A stretch of DNA of 64,000 nucleotides from Polytrichum commune (GCA_950295325.1 OX485806.1:21392001-21456000), one strand, 5' to 3'. Counted from the first letter of the stretch, positions 9,917-23,100 are shown. The notes: a model not told the origin generated them from the letters alone. Numbers and translations: made by a program.

Positions 9917-10677
9917 TTAGGGGGCATTCACGGTTGGGGTACTACTTTTGGGTGTCTAACGGAAAAATGACTTTTTAGGATAACTTCACATGCTTGGTAT
10001 GCTTAGATTTGTATTGTGAAGCATATTTTGGATCATACCTACATTTCATACTCCATATTGAGTACACCGACAAAGTTAATTTAGAAGGAATACTAAGGTC
10101 ATCTAAGATATCATTTTGATTCCTTAAAGGACATTTAGGAGTGTTGTCTTAATTGTTCACCTTAGGATCAAGGAATGAAAATGACAACAAGAATCAATCG
10201 AAACGATCCCAAATTTTTTCCTCACAATCATCGTTCAAGTGTGTACCAATAGAACCAAGTATGTATTGAATACCAATTGCCCAATTTTACATGAGGCACC
10301 AAACATGGCCAAAAATACATATAATTATGGCCACACGTAAAAGGAACGTCTAGTATTAGAATTGGACAAAAAAATTATATGAACGGACACATGACATTTA
10401 TACCAAGGTACTAAGATGCAAAACAGGAAATAATTGACCTCCAATGCATACCTAAATAGCAAAAAAATGCCATTGATGTGGTTTAGGGTTTAGGGTTTAG
10501 GGTGATTATTAAATAATAATAAAAATCTTTCTTGATAAAGCTTATGAACTATCTACTTATTTATGTAAATTTATTGATCAAATAATAGTAAATCATGATA
10601 AACACCAAGATCAATGCGACATAGTCCTTAAGTCCTTTGTCCCAAAAGTAGTACCTCAACCGTGAATGCCCCCCTTA
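9917..10677. mobile_element. Tourist-like (PIF/Harbinger type) non-autonomous element
   Basis: The left end GGGGGCATTCACGGTTGGGG (9920) and right end complement GGGGGGCATTCACGGTTGAG (10674) form terminal inverted repeats of about 34 bases that include GTACTACTTTTGGG. Both are flanked by TTA (9917-9919 and 10675-10677), the target duplication typical of PIF/Harbinger MITEs. The body is 755 bases with no transposase frame. A telomere-like tract lies inside. Confidence 0.75.
10481..10503 (+). repeat. Telomere-like repeat inside the Tourist-like element
   Basis: Three TTTAGGG units within the element at 9920-10674. Confidence 0.75.
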
Positions 10678-11100
10678 CAACACTTCACTTTACTAGCATT
10701 AAAATTCCATGTACTATTGTTGAAGGTAAGATTATTCCTTTGACAATTTAGTCTCAAAAAATTAGCGGTTGAAAAACTTGCCAAAAATAATCTCACATCT
10801 AAATGCATTCACTGTGGTATAAGATCTGGGTCCTTGTTGTGGGCAATTCCAACTCCACAAACAATTTCAAATGTTGAATTGGCTCGAAGATGGTCTGAAC
10901 CAATCCCCAACCAATTAGCAATTGCGAACCACAAAAATATCATTGTTGACAAGCAACACCTCTAGGACCTGAAACTAAGATATCTCCTCAAAAAACGGAG
11001 AATTCACTAAAACTAGACTAAATGAGTTGGCCAACTTGGTAGTATGGGTGGAATCACCAACAGGAGTGCATATGCTTGTTACGATAATCTGTTAAACCAA
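10678..11100. other. Intergenic, nothing recognised
   Basis: No frame, repeat or domain that I could support between the Tourist-like element and the start of tandem unit A. Confidence 0.4.
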
Positions 11101-11554
11101 TATCATATCATATATATAATGCATAATCTTATCATGAAATTTTAATATCTAATATTTAGTTTAGCCTGGAGATGTTTCCATCTTGAAGGACAACTAGACC
11201 AAATTGACATTGTATGGCGTGGAGTGAACGATAAAATTTGATAAACTGACAACTTTATATCAGATTCTCATAAAATTGTCTAGATCCAGTGATCCAAGAT
11301 CTCTAATTGTTCAATTAAAATAAGAGGTTTCAAATCTAGCTTGATTTTCACAAATTGAGGTCCTAACTCTTCACCATTTGGTTTTGTCAACAGTGATGCT
11401 CTTTAATTTGGTTTATAATGATTCCTCCTTCAACTTTAATCAGACTTGCAGAGTGAATGTGGACCCGTGCTTGGACTAGCCCTTTGGATTCGCTTTCACA
11501 AGGATTTTAATTTGATGCTTCACTCATAGCTTGATGTGAAGGAATGGGGAAGCA

Positions 11555-11781
11555 AACTGACATTCAAATATATTTTGACAAACGGCTTGTTCAAAATAAT
11601 AAGGGGTGTGCACTTGTGGGGACGAAAACATGTAATGACAATAACAAAGCAACAACAACTTTGAATGTATGTATTGCCAATCACCATATTTGTGTAGTTT
11701 TGTGATGTAGTGTTATGTCATATTAGGTGTTGGAGTTGTCCAAAATTCATTCATAAAATGAAATATACTTAAATTCTACTT
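11555..11781 (+). mobile_element. R1 MITE, copy in unit A (left)
   Basis: Left end AACTGACATTC. Right-end complement AAGTAGAATTTAAGTATATTT. Flanks AGCA and AGTA fit a 4-base target duplication with one change. Unit C lacks the insert at the matching place (near 42635). Confidence 0.65.
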
Positions 11782-12656
11782 AGTAGAAGACTTGTGTCAT
11801 TAAAGATAAGGGTGATCATGATGTTGAGGAAGTTTGCTTGAGATTACAACATGTACATTCGGATTTCACTCGGTTGTGCTCGTGCATTTTCCCACAGAAA
11901 ATACATTGGTGAAATGCATTATGCAATGCAATACAGTGGTCCTAGTGCATTCCACATGTAAGAATCTCCTAGGGTTTGTGTCTTGAGACTCACAACGGAT
12001 GTGAAAAACTTATCTTGTGTACGAAGGCAATCCACAAGGATTATGAAGGTTGGGGTGAGGGGGAAGAAAACATTTTAATAAAAAAGAAAATAAAAAACAC
12101 AAAGAAGGTTCAAAACTCTATTCCTAACTACATTCACACAGGTGCTACGAGCTAGATTCATGCGGTGTTACCTGAGACATTACTTAATATGTACATATGC
12201 GATGGGTTGGGACGGCATGGGTTCAAACTAGTTTACTACATTAGGTAAATCATGGAAAATGTTGAAAGCAAATTATGCTCACGTGTGAAATATTTCGTAC
12301 CTTGGGCGGCAATATGAAATGTTGCTCATGCAAGCACATTGAGTGCCCTATACATACAACCTTAGTTGCTACCTCACTACCCCTTCCCTTATTGAAGGCC
12401 CTACACATGCCTTATACAAGACATACTATCATGCACCCCTACTAGCTTAGCTCCGGTTGACATTAATTTTAAGAATTTGACTTCAAAATCATAACATCAC
12501 ACATCCTATCAAACGTGCTCTCTACCTAGACTTCTCTTTCACGCTAAGTTCTAAGTACAACTTCAACAAGCACAACCAGATGCAAGTTCAAATAATGAAC
12601 AGCAACAACATCCCGCCCGGCTTTTGTTCCAGAACAGCCCTAGCCTGCATTCCGAG

Positions 12657-12882
12657 CAGTGTCCGGGGAGGATTTTGGGTATAATCGGTTGACGTCCTTG
12701 TGTTTCCAAGTCCAACCGGTTACATGTTGACATCTTCTGGTTTGTCTTTATTAAATTGGGGTATATTCTCTAAATTCCTGTAAAATGATCAGTAATTTTC
12801 CTGAAGTCTTGAACTTCAACCGGTTATTTGTCGAACTCAACCGGTTAAACTGTAACTCGCAGCCGGCCCTCTCCGTTCGTTG
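12657..12882 (+). mobile_element. hAT-like MITE, 226 bases, in unit A
   Basis: Flanked by a perfect 8-base duplication ATTCCGAG (12649-12656, 12883-12890). The ends CAGTGTCCGGGGAG and complement CAACGAACGGAGAG match the hAT-type CAGTG start. The interior is rich in AACCGGTT. Unit C shows the empty site as one GCATTCCGGGTAAGAG near 43641-43656. Confidence 0.85.
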
Positions 12883-13046
12883 ATTCCGAGTAAGACTATA
12901 GTAGGTTGGACTTCCTAAGTATGCAGTCATGGCGGTAGATGGCTTGCAGGTTCATTTGCTGCAGCAATATATTACTTGATGGTCGACACCCTTAAATTGT
13001 TGGGGCCAAAGCTCGAAGACAACGCAAGACACTGGACAATCAGCTC

Positions 13047-13712
13047 ATCCACAACACCCACAACACGCCAGCTCGATCGTAGGAGAGTGTTCATGCAAGG
13101 ATGAGAAACTCCTACAGATTCTACGTACACAGAGGCATGCAAGACGAGTGATGAGTCTAAAACAAGCTGACCAAAATCTGATCATACCTCACATTATCAG
13201 TTATCAGTGTTGCTCCGGAGCTGGTCATTATTTAGATATAAATAGTTGTGAACATAAATATCTAGCTCGGAGATTCCAGTACTGCTGGACTCCGAAGAGT
13301 AAATCTCACATGGAATTCCATCAAACACTTCAGAGCCTCACCAAACCTCACAGACCAAGCTGAGCACCACAACAATGGGGTCAACACTGGCCAGATCCAC
13401 ACCGAGACTCACAATCCACTGTGTCCGTAATGAACACATTCGGCAAAACAACGAAGCTGCTATACGTACGTATATGTCACCTCAAGCTGCCACCTCCGTC
13501 CTCATATAGCTGCCTTCTGTACACCTCCCTGCTCCCGGACTTGAACAGTTTTGCTGACTTTGTTTCACGGTGGAGTTCATGCTTGCTTGCAACCTCTTGA
13601 TTTGCTGCAATTACTTATTGCCTGATACTGAATGTGGTCCAACGAAAAGCAGCTCGGAAACAACACAACACATTGAAGCTAGGTAGTTTCAAAGTGACGA
13701 GCGGGCCACCAA
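13047..13712. other. Segment kept in A and C but deleted in B
   Basis: Unit C has the matching sequence (about 43808-44460). Unit B runs straight from GGACAATCAGC to CCAATAACCCGG at about 29561. The segment has no recognisable gene. Confidence 0.65.
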
Positions 13713-14703
13713 CAATAACCCGGGGTGTGCATCAAAGTTTGGTGGTCTGCATGAGTTCGGCTACCTTTAACAAAATAGTCATTCAAGGATTTCTGAATCT
13801 GTATTGCACCGTGTGAAGAGCTTAGACCAGATTCTCCGTTCTGCACATTATTCTGCACAACTCTCCAGATTGGTTTCTGAATTCAAGGTCACTGCGTGCA
13901 GAGGACCTCGCAGTCCACCACCACCTGCAAAGTGGTGTGCACCTCATCCACAGCAAAGTCTGAGCCTGGATTAGTCTGCAGTACATCAAACACATGAAGA
14001 AGTCAGATCACTACATGCATCAAAGGGAAGTCAGTAATTCTCACGTATTCAACACAGAATGTATCTATCTGTAGCACTTTCTGTAGCACGTCCTGCATGA
14101 ATCAGCCCTAGTTTGGAGCTGCTTTGGTACTGTAGGCATTCCTTAAGCCTTTAGGTTTAATAAAACTTTATAAATGTCTCTTAGAAGTGAAAACAATTAC
14201 ATCCCTAGGGGGTGAGGGTGGTAACCACTGCTTCAGAAAAACCGCTTCTAAAAACAAAGTTTCAAAAACATCGACAGTTGAAGGTGCCAACCATTTCCCA
14301 AGTCAGACACAAATGGCATCAGTGGGTTCTTCTCGACGCCCTCTTTCCAAGCATGTTGTTCCCCTTCGGGAACCGATAAAATTATAAAAACCTACAAAGC
14401 ATTATAAGGGAGAAGTGGTTTAGAGATAGGTGTTCTACCGCTGGGAGGATCAGTTGCACCCCAAGTAATACAATCAGAATTCGCCTAAACAGGCTAACAT
14501 TTCCCGCTTGGACTATGTATCCTTCAGAATGCTAGTAGTCTAAGACGTCAATGACTTATTAAATCCAGAGACCATGTAATATACAAAACATTGAACTGCC
14601 GGGAATGGATCATCACATGTGTAAATGACATATCCCATAGATCCTTCAAAATTATGTCGAATTCATCATTAAGATCATGACCAGAGCATGTAAAATATTA
14701 AAT

Positions 14704-17138
14704 TTATACCTGGCCATCCAGGCTGTATGACGCGGCAAACGTCACTGTGGAGATGTCGAGATGGACCATCTGAGGCCGGCAATGGCAGCTTGCGTTGATC
14801 GCACTCGATAGAAATCCAAGAAAGAGACGATGAAGACCGCGAGCCTCCTCGGGGCTGTGGATGATGATCGACATTTGACCGAGGCCCGATACATGCACAC
14901 GCACACTGGCAGAGAAGTGAGCAGGAGGCATTGCGGGCAAGAAGTTTCGTGATTGACGTGCTGTTTTCAGTTCTTCCAGAATCTCTTCCACCCGGCCCTC
15001 CAATAACAGGATGCGATTTGTGGCTTCCAACACCACGGACGCCTTGTCTGTCTGTAGGATCGAGCAAGTCATCACATGACGAGTCAAGCAAGCAGTCCAC
15101 CCCAACAAGTTAACACTCAAGATGGTAATGTTATGTGCATCGAGATGCAAAGGTTATGGCTAAGCGGATTACAACAAGGGAGAAAATCGTAAGATGATAA
15201 TGAAGATGGTAATGAACCGATCGGTGTGCATGACAGAGAAATTAGGTACTTATCGTGACTCGTTAAGAAAGGTGCAAGGGAGAAAGTGTGAAGTTAAGGA
15301 TTACAATGGTCATTGACTAACCTATCGGCGCGCAACGGAAAACAAAAGTTATGCTACAGCAAATTGCTAGGGAGACAATACGAACTTAGAATCAAGATGG
15401 TAACATGAAACCGATCGGTGTGCTTAGACGCACCAAGGTTATGGTTAAGCTAATTGCAACAAGGGACAAAACGCGAAGTTTTCAAGAATCCATTTGGCAA
15501 CAAACCGATAGTTGTGCATCGACAAACCAAGGCTATGATTAAGCAAACTGCAACAAGGGAGAAAATGCGAAGATCAAAAGAGTTGAGATGGTCGTAAACA
15601 ATCGGTGAAGCATTGACATACAGAGGTTATCGCTATGAAAATTGCAATAAGGAAGAAAATGCCCACAAAATGAGGAGTCGACGGTTTGAGCAGACAAGAT
15701 TATACCCTCGCGGAAATTTCCGAAATCTCCGGCTGGAACAGCTCACGCAATGTATCGTGGAGAACGATTATCGCCTGACGGCGTCCGCTTTCGAGCAATA
15801 TGTGGATTCCTGTCTGCGACGCAGGGAGTCTGGCGGTGGGAGCCTTCTTCTTAAGCCGGGCATTCACTGTCTTCCGTAACCCCAGCACGGATCTTTCAGT
15901 GCATCTGCTTTTCTTCTGTTGGGTCCGCTTCGTTGGTCCAACTGTGTCTTGTTTCTGCTGACGTACGTCGACTCCGTCACTATTGGCAGTCGTGGTGGCC
16001 AAACCAGGCGGTAAGGTGGTTAGCCGCTGTTCTTGTGAAGGGACTTCAATCTCACTACTCCCCATAAAGTGCTGCTGACCTGGAATAGAACAGACCTTTA
16101 GAAACATATCGACGTGGGCCTCACGAACATAGACATTTTATGTGAGTACTCTCGAAGTGTGTTCGCCATACAGATCGATGACATAAATGATGGAGCACGC
16201 AATTGTTATGGCGCTCGCAAATTCTTCCCACCTCAGACACCTCACTCATCCTCACATTTGACAAACTTATTCGGAGGTCCTTAAACCTTAGCGCCCATAC
16301 ATTACAGAAAAATTGCGAAACGGCGAAAAGCATTAGTTTTTAGCTGCTGTGCAATCGGTCACAAAGACACGACTGTGGGACCATTGTGTGTTTAACATTG
16401 CGTCACATATCCTACAGTCAAATCTACAAGCAGGTTCAGAGTCGAAATTTTAGCATCACATAACATTGCTTATGTCGTCGTTGTTCTTTCTGCGAACCTG
16501 TAGAAGAAGCTTCATCAGAATAATCACCGAACGAGACGCATCACTTGCAACAGCGCATCGGTGCTAGCTGCTTTTACACAGCTTGCACAGATTCGGTGAA
16601 CCTCAAACCTTCCGAGGGTTAGCCACCTTCGAATATTCAACAGAGAACATCTCACACCCCACTTACACTCATTATCGACTGCATTATCGACGAAGTTTCC
16701 ACCGACATTAAAGCAAAGTGCATCTCTCTGGGCGAAATCGCGGCCCTGCTGCCTGCGCAAGGGTAGCCAACGTGTGCCTACAGGCTGAGGAAAGGTATGA
16801 AACTGCTGAGCATTAATCATCAACTCCCGAGGTGGTAATATTACTGCCTCATCATGATGATCATGTGCAGGCACTGTAAGGGCAGTTTGTGCATCCCGCA
16901 CCGCCTCCGGTGGCAATATCGAAGGGCAGACGTGATCATCATTCTCCTCCGCCTCAGGTACACCAAGAATGTCCCAGCGGGCGTTAATGGCAGGCGAATG
17001 ATGCAAGTCTGGAACTCGAAAATCCTCAAGATTGACAACTTCTGTATAATCCTCACGAGGATTGTTGAACAAAGGAGCCGGCCCCATAGGGTTGACAAAG
17101 TAGAGCCTTTGTTGGCCGAATGATCCCCAATCAGGCAT
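14704..17138 (-). CDS. bHLH transcription factor with ACT-like C terminus, copy A
   Basis: Coding exons on the minus strand are 17138-16667, 16079-15706 and 15051-14710. Introns begin GTAAGT and GTATAA and end TTCTATTCCAG and CTACAG, and the three exons join in frame (396 residues; reading on gives one Val then a stop at 14704). The start is ATG 17138, because upstream frames are closed. Exon 2 ends with the basic region and helix 1 (HILLESGRR, H250, E254, R258; then LHDTLRELFQ). Exon 3 opens with helix 2 (TDKASVVLEATNRILLLE), then an ACT-like segment (SVRVHVSGLGQ, HSPEEARGL). H5-E9-R13, the E-box contact triad of bHLH proteins, is present, but the ER(E)RR core reads ESGRR. The last intron donor (CAG|GTATA) may lead to a short fourth exon. 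It should be a nuclear DNA-binding dimer; targets are unknown. Confidence 0.75.
15113..15665. repeat. Intronic minisatellite, bHLH copy A intron 2
   Basis: About six degenerate units of 80-95 bases with the recurring order AAGATGGTAA, AACCGATCGGTGTGC, ATCGACA, AAGGTTATGGTTAAGC, AATTGCAACAAGGGA and AAAATGCGAAG. They fill almost the whole intron between 15052 and 15705. Confidence 0.75.
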
Positions 17139-17367
17139 TGTCACCTGGAACTCCAACCACTTGATGCTTCACAATTTCTCCGAACAACTTCACCCTGCCA
17201 TTGCAAACCGACCATTAGCCAGATTGGAACATACAGGACAATCTTCAACATTCCAAACAGCCTTAATTAGAACCACAAACTTCACAACCGTTGACACAAC
17301 AGTAGTATCACTGGCACAAACATAGGTGAAACGGAGTGAGCAGTTGTAAGTACTGGTTGCAACTCTT

Positions 17368-17395
17368 CGAAGCCCGAAGCCCGAAGCCCGAAGCC
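17368..17395 (+). repeat. 8-base microrepeat (CGAAGCC-C), variable among units
   Basis: Four units here, about three in B (33217-33237) and two in C (near 48074). It lies upstream of the bHLH start. Confidence 0.5.
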
Positions 17396-17775
17396 TTTCC
17401 TCTTATCGGGGGGTTGGTGGGTTGGAATAAGAATGCTATGCACTGCTCTTGCAAGAGTATTGTATGTATGCGGGAACTATCAGTGCTTTCGGGGGCATCA
17501 AGATGCCACCACATCTTCCTCTTGGGCTGTGCTGATGACGGCGCTCAAAGCTGGCCTGCTATGGGATGCAAATGTAAAGTTACAACACCAAGCTCACGAG
17601 TTAGTGATGCATCCGCCACAGTCAAATGCCGTGATCGATGTAAGAAAGTGAGATTAGTTTTAGTTAATCGATAAAGGGTGCCGTAACCGTTATGTGCGGC
17701 AAGGCCCTACGTCGGGTTAAGCTTGATGAGATGATGAGCCTGCACAGCTTACATGCATCTCTGACAGAGATTGTG

Positions 17776-18000
17776 TCAGAGATGGCACGGTCTGCAATAT
17801 GCAGCAGCCACCTCCAGGTTCCGACCGCCTCCCTGGATTCTGCAACCTACTGGAGCATGCTCGGTTACCGGTTCGGTAGGTGTTTCCAGTTTCCTGATCG
17901 TTTCCAGAATCCAGATCATTGCATCATTTGCTTCACTCTTTACAACAGGCAGATATATCTTCAACTGCTGAATGCATTTCAGAACATCATTTTCCTTCAA
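17776..18000 (-). other. Exon-like open frame upstream of bHLH copy A
   Basis: The minus frame reads MKENDVLKCIQQLK, then EANDAMIWILETIRKLE, and looks helical and protein-like. Unit B keeps it open (33617-33841) with few substitutions, but A and B are so recent that this is weak evidence. Unit C breaks off here. No family recognised. Confidence 0.2.
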
Positions 18001-18039
18001 ATGAAGACAAAGTCACCTAAAGTTACTAGGTTTTGATAA

Positions 18040-19936
18040 ATATAGGAATCGTCATGCTATGTTGGAGGATAGAAAAGAACCTACTCTTCCAAAGGTTGGC
18101 ATTACCATGCTTTTATTTCATAAGTAATCACGGCCAGGGTAAGGATGACATGCTCATATTCCACATCAGTATATGAATATCGATTTTTATTTTTTCTGAT
18201 TGATTGATTGATTTATTTAATTTAGCTTCTTTCCCACGGGGGACAGAGGAACAAGTAATGTTATGGGTGATTAGATGTGCCCGTAAATCGTGATTGAGCA
18301 TCGTTGAGAATTGGATCTTAAACAGAGGAGATTGTTGCCTCCCACAAGGCATCATCGAAGTTGTTCATGACTTCTTCATAGTTGATAGCCACCTCCATGC
18401 TTTCAAAGATCTTGGCTTTGACCTCCTACAAAATTTCATCTCAACTCTAATTGTGAATCTTTAAATGAGAATGTTTGCAATTTGCGATTGCTAAGTGCAT
18501 GAGATAATTCGCGATCTGACCAACAGGTGCCCAAATTGTTTGCGGAGTTGAAATTGCTCACAACAGGGCCACTTACATACCCTTAACCATGAACAAAATG
18601 GGGTCTGGCTTTGCGATGCTTTCGACAAGTAGGAAGACAAATATAATATGAACTTTTCTCAGCCAGTTGGCAATGAAATGATGAGCAGGCTGCGGCAGAA
18701 AGAGGAAGGTCCTGGAACTCTGCAAGTTTGTCCCTTTATCAAGTACTTATCTTCTTCATTTCATGTGGAGAGATTCATCAATCAACCCTAAATCTGACAC
18801 CCTTGGAAGGACAACTGATATTAAGAGTCCATGAGTGTGAGAATGTCAAATCTACTTTCCGTATTACTCATCTTAATTTCTTCAGTGTACAGCAATGAGT
18901 AACATGTACAGTTGAAGAAAGCAGACCCCATTCACCAAATTTAGATGGTGGGAAGGCCAAAGCACTCCAGTGGATCAACTCCGCAAAACGATAAAAAATA
19001 GGTGAAGTTGAGCTCACATTTTGAGGTTCAACGTGCCTCTATTTTGTAAATCGAACTGCATGAGCCTTAGGCACCCTATACTTGGCACATGGCCAAAAAT
19101 ATCTTCAGATGCTCGAATGAAAGGGATCAAAAGTATAGAACAAGTATAATTCTTGAATTCTTACAGCTTCATAAAATGTCTTCAGGAAGATGATATTGTA
19201 CGGTTTCTGAATTGGGCAGGAAGAAATAAGATGGTTCAAATCCAATTGGAAAAATAAGGGACTTTTGTCATTCTGAGCCTTACTATATTTGAGCATCATG
19301 TGCATTTATCACCAGGAACTACAAAAGGAACATGAAATCTTGAAAAATGTTATGTTATTCAGTATATCATTTGCTATATATACAGCACTAGGTTCCTACT
19401 AAGCATAATGAACCTATTGCACCATATGTGTGGCGTTCATTAGTGTTCGCATTCATTATGTATTTTGCACCCCCTCGAATATAATTTTCTTCTTTAAAGA
19501 AGGTTTTTATACAAGCATGTCAAATAGACATCCATGATCTATGCTCCTTGCTAACAACAACAACAACAACCCCTCCCCCATTTAACTTTCTAACTCCCCA
19601 TTGCAACGACCTGTCCTAATGCAAGGCAACCATGCACTAGTACACTATAACGAAGGACAATTTCCCATATGATACAAGGCCCAACATGCTCATCCTCATG
19701 TCAATGACAACCTACATATTCTTTTCTTGCTCCTCATAGATTGACCAATTTGACACACATGTATGAAAGGACCATGTTAAAGTAGATCATATAAATGTTT
19801 AATATCCTAATAATACAAATTGGCAAATGTATGCAGAACTGCACAAGGATTCTAGACCCATGCACTTACAATGATATCTTGTCACTTGGGGATATGCTAG
19901 AAGAGAAAGTTTAGTATGACGTCTACATTCATGCAC
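18040..19936. other. Unit A spacer, nothing recognised
   Basis: Matches unit B closely (about 33880-35780). From about 19500 it also matches C (55270 on). It includes a GATT microsatellite near 18196. Open frames are short and shared only through duplication. Confidence 0.4.
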
Positions 19937-19940
19937 AATC

Positions 19941-20186
19941 AACTGACATTTTAAGTACATTTGGATAAACAACTTGTCGAAAATAATAAGGGGTGTGTAC
20001 TTTTGGGGACAAACACAACAAAAAACAATAACGCAACAATAACACAACAGCCACAACTTTGAATGTTTGTATTCCATGTTTACCAACCACCATATTTATG
20101 TAGTTTTGTGATCTAGTATTATTCATATTCATGGATGGAATTGTCCAAAATTCATGTATAAATCCAAGTATACTTTAATCCTAGTT
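19941..20186 (+). mobile_element. R1 MITE, second copy in unit A
   Basis: Left end AACTGACATTTTAAGTACAT. Right-end complement AACTAGGATTAAAGTATAC. Flanked by AATC on both sides (19937-19940, 20187-20190). Confidence 0.7.
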
Positions 20187-20190
20187 AATC

Positions 20191-23100
20191 CATCAACGCA
20201 TTTATAGTTCAAGAGTAACTCATATACTTATGCTAAAAATAATATTCTAAATAGTAATTACATATACTACTACTAGCATTCATTTCCTTAATAAACTATA
20301 ATATACTACATGTAATCTGTTTCACAATGGCTTTCTCACCGGGTTTGCACTAGTTCCCATGAGGTGGTTGTATTTTTTATTCCATTTTCTTGCAATTGAA
20401 ATTCCAATTTGTATCCAAAACAAATATTAAAAAAAAGGTTTCCCACCCAATCAACCGTCATATGTAGAATGGAGGTCCTTCAAGTCTAGTAGATAGAACA
20501 TGAACTTTTCAAGGTATAATTTCTCAGTAGTAGGGATACTTACATTTAGACATAGATCCATACATTGATGGAGTTATGATTGAGCCTCATACGGACGGCC
20601 AATCTAAGTGCTATGGTCAAGGCCCATGAAATCACGAGGTACTTGAAATCTCATCCAAAGTCCATCCCATGGAGGATTGAATTGGTTGTGTGGACACGGG
20701 TCTTCAGGTGTAAATAGTAAAGACATATGGGATCACATTCTCAAGTTGAATTTGCTATTTCAATACTATTCATGTGGTCCCTTTGACACAAGTCAAGTAG
20801 CATAAATCAAGGATTTGCGGGATGTAAAGGTAGCATGGCCTTCCAATTATGTGTTAGACTTACTTCTTTGAGGTGTGCTTGATGAAGATTCTAGTAGCCC
20901 ATGAAAAACTTTTTCAATTTTATGTCATACATGTAGGATCCCAAGGGTGGAATCTCTATACCACGTACAAATTAACATGAATGTATGAAGGGGTATTATT
21001 TGAGGTGTCAAGGTACATATTCTATATGAATTAGATGTATTGTTTTTTTTGTTTTTTTTTCTTAGTACATTTTTAAATGCTTTTAAGAATTTTGAACTAC
21101 AAGTAGATGCACAAAAAGGTCCCATAAAGTTTAGAGGGAGAATTGACAATGTATGGGTTGATTTCATCTAATTTACCTTATTTCATCTTAATATTTTATG
21201 ATGTGTATTTTAAAGTTAGATGATTATGAGTTATATCATATGGATGAAAAAACAATTTCAATAATCTTCTCATTGGAATGTGAAAGTGGATTATATATGT
21301 GTTAAAGGGCCATTTATTACACGGTTTACATTTTGTGTGTATAGTGTAGGTATCTATCAATATGAAATGAAAGCTTAGTATAAATACATGAATCCATTTT
21401 CTAGCCTACCGTTAGTACATATACATTTTTATTCTCTATAATGTCTTGTATACAAGGGGTTTCATTTCATAATCACCCACACACGTCATTTAAGTTTCCA
21501 ACGGAGAGTCCAACCCCCTAGGTGTAGGACTTCATGCAAGTTTGTTGTCTATGCAAACTTCTAGCCCCAAGGACCCTTAGGCCCTCAAGCTCTAGTGTAA
21601 AGTGAAGTGAGACAGTGTTGATATTCTCCACCAAAAATTGGTTTTAGATCTCAATGGTCACATACCTTCAAGCTCTACTGGAAGGTGTCCTGAAGTTTTG
21701 AAGCACTAGAACTCAACTACAATTTATCTGTATAATGTGGGATATGGTGAACACAAGATTACCATGACAATTACCTACGTAAAAAACATTGACATATAAT
21801 GGAGCCATTGTGAAATATGAGTAAATATAAGATGTGTAGAGCAAGTTCTATGAATGAACAAATCACATTCACTCATATTATAGTAACGAGATAATACCAT
21901 GTACATGAAGGATGAAGTCAATAATGTAGATCCTCAATTAAGTCTTCAAATGATTCATGAATTCTCTCAACCCATATCATTTAGCATCAACTTAGTTAGG
22001 GAGCCATGCAAGTCCCCTCCCACATATTTGTAGACTCTAATTAAGAATTGTTCCATATGCCAACCTTTTAATTATCCTCAACAAACATGCACAAACATGA
22101 TAATTATGCTGGCAATTTGAATATACCTATGTTGAATTATGACTTTCTCTCACGAAGAAACCATAGTTTGCATTTGGTTGCTATGGAATCATGCCTTGTG
22201 AAAGGTGTTTAGATCCAACTTCTTTGGATCTGGAGCTTGAACTTGTCAAGTGTTGGGCAAGTTTTTGAATGTTCAAGAGTGAGATGTAGAAAGTCACTAT
22301 GCTCCATTTGAGTGGTACTTATTTGAATAGCAATATTAATATGTAGGGCCATGTCCAAACCTATTAAGCTATGTATTTCTAAAATCAACACCTAGTTACC
22401 TTAGTACTTAAGGCAAACACACAAAAATCCTAGAAAATGACACCTATGCTTAAAACTTTAACCCTTATGACTTTTGCAAGTAATTTGTGGATGATGAGTT
22501 CTTTCATGCATTATAATCCTCTTGAACTTGCTAAAAAGATGATATATACATTTGATCATTATAATGATAATAGCAATGGGGCTCGACACTTGTTTGTTAG
22601 TTTTGAGGTGCTTACCCATAGAATTCAAAATTATTTGTGCGGAATATAGATTCAATCAAATGATTATGTCTAATTGTGAAGCTTCTCACTTGGTATATAG
22701 ATCCAAAAGGTATTGAAACAAATATAATGCTAAACACCTATACTCTATTGATACAATGAGAAATTTTCTTGGGTCGGTCACTTAGGAAAGTGAGAAAACC
22801 ATGTGCAATCAAACATAGGGCACCTTTTATTCTTCTGAGATGATTGTTTGAATGTTTTTAGGGAAATCAAGCCGCTAATAAAATATGAGAGTCAATGTAA
22901 GACCTAGGGGTGCACTATGCTAAACACGTACAAGTATACGTGAGTGCACAAAAAGGGTATTAATTTGAACTTTTCCATACTACGTATACATATGCACACA
23001 AATTATAACTTATAGTTATGTACATGTATGGAGGACCTTTCAAACAATACAACACTTGTACTTGTATGGTTTGTGTCACTAGATTGTATACAATGTAAAT

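Noticed and set aside
16854-17123. Plus-strand frame of 89 codons, repeated at 32702 and 47576
   Set aside because: Antisense shadow of bHLH exon 1. Its recurrence is explained by the duplicated exon.
17336-17674. Plus-strand frames upstream of the bHLH gene, also in B
   Set aside because: A and B differ by frame-shifting repeat number, and C does not keep the frame.
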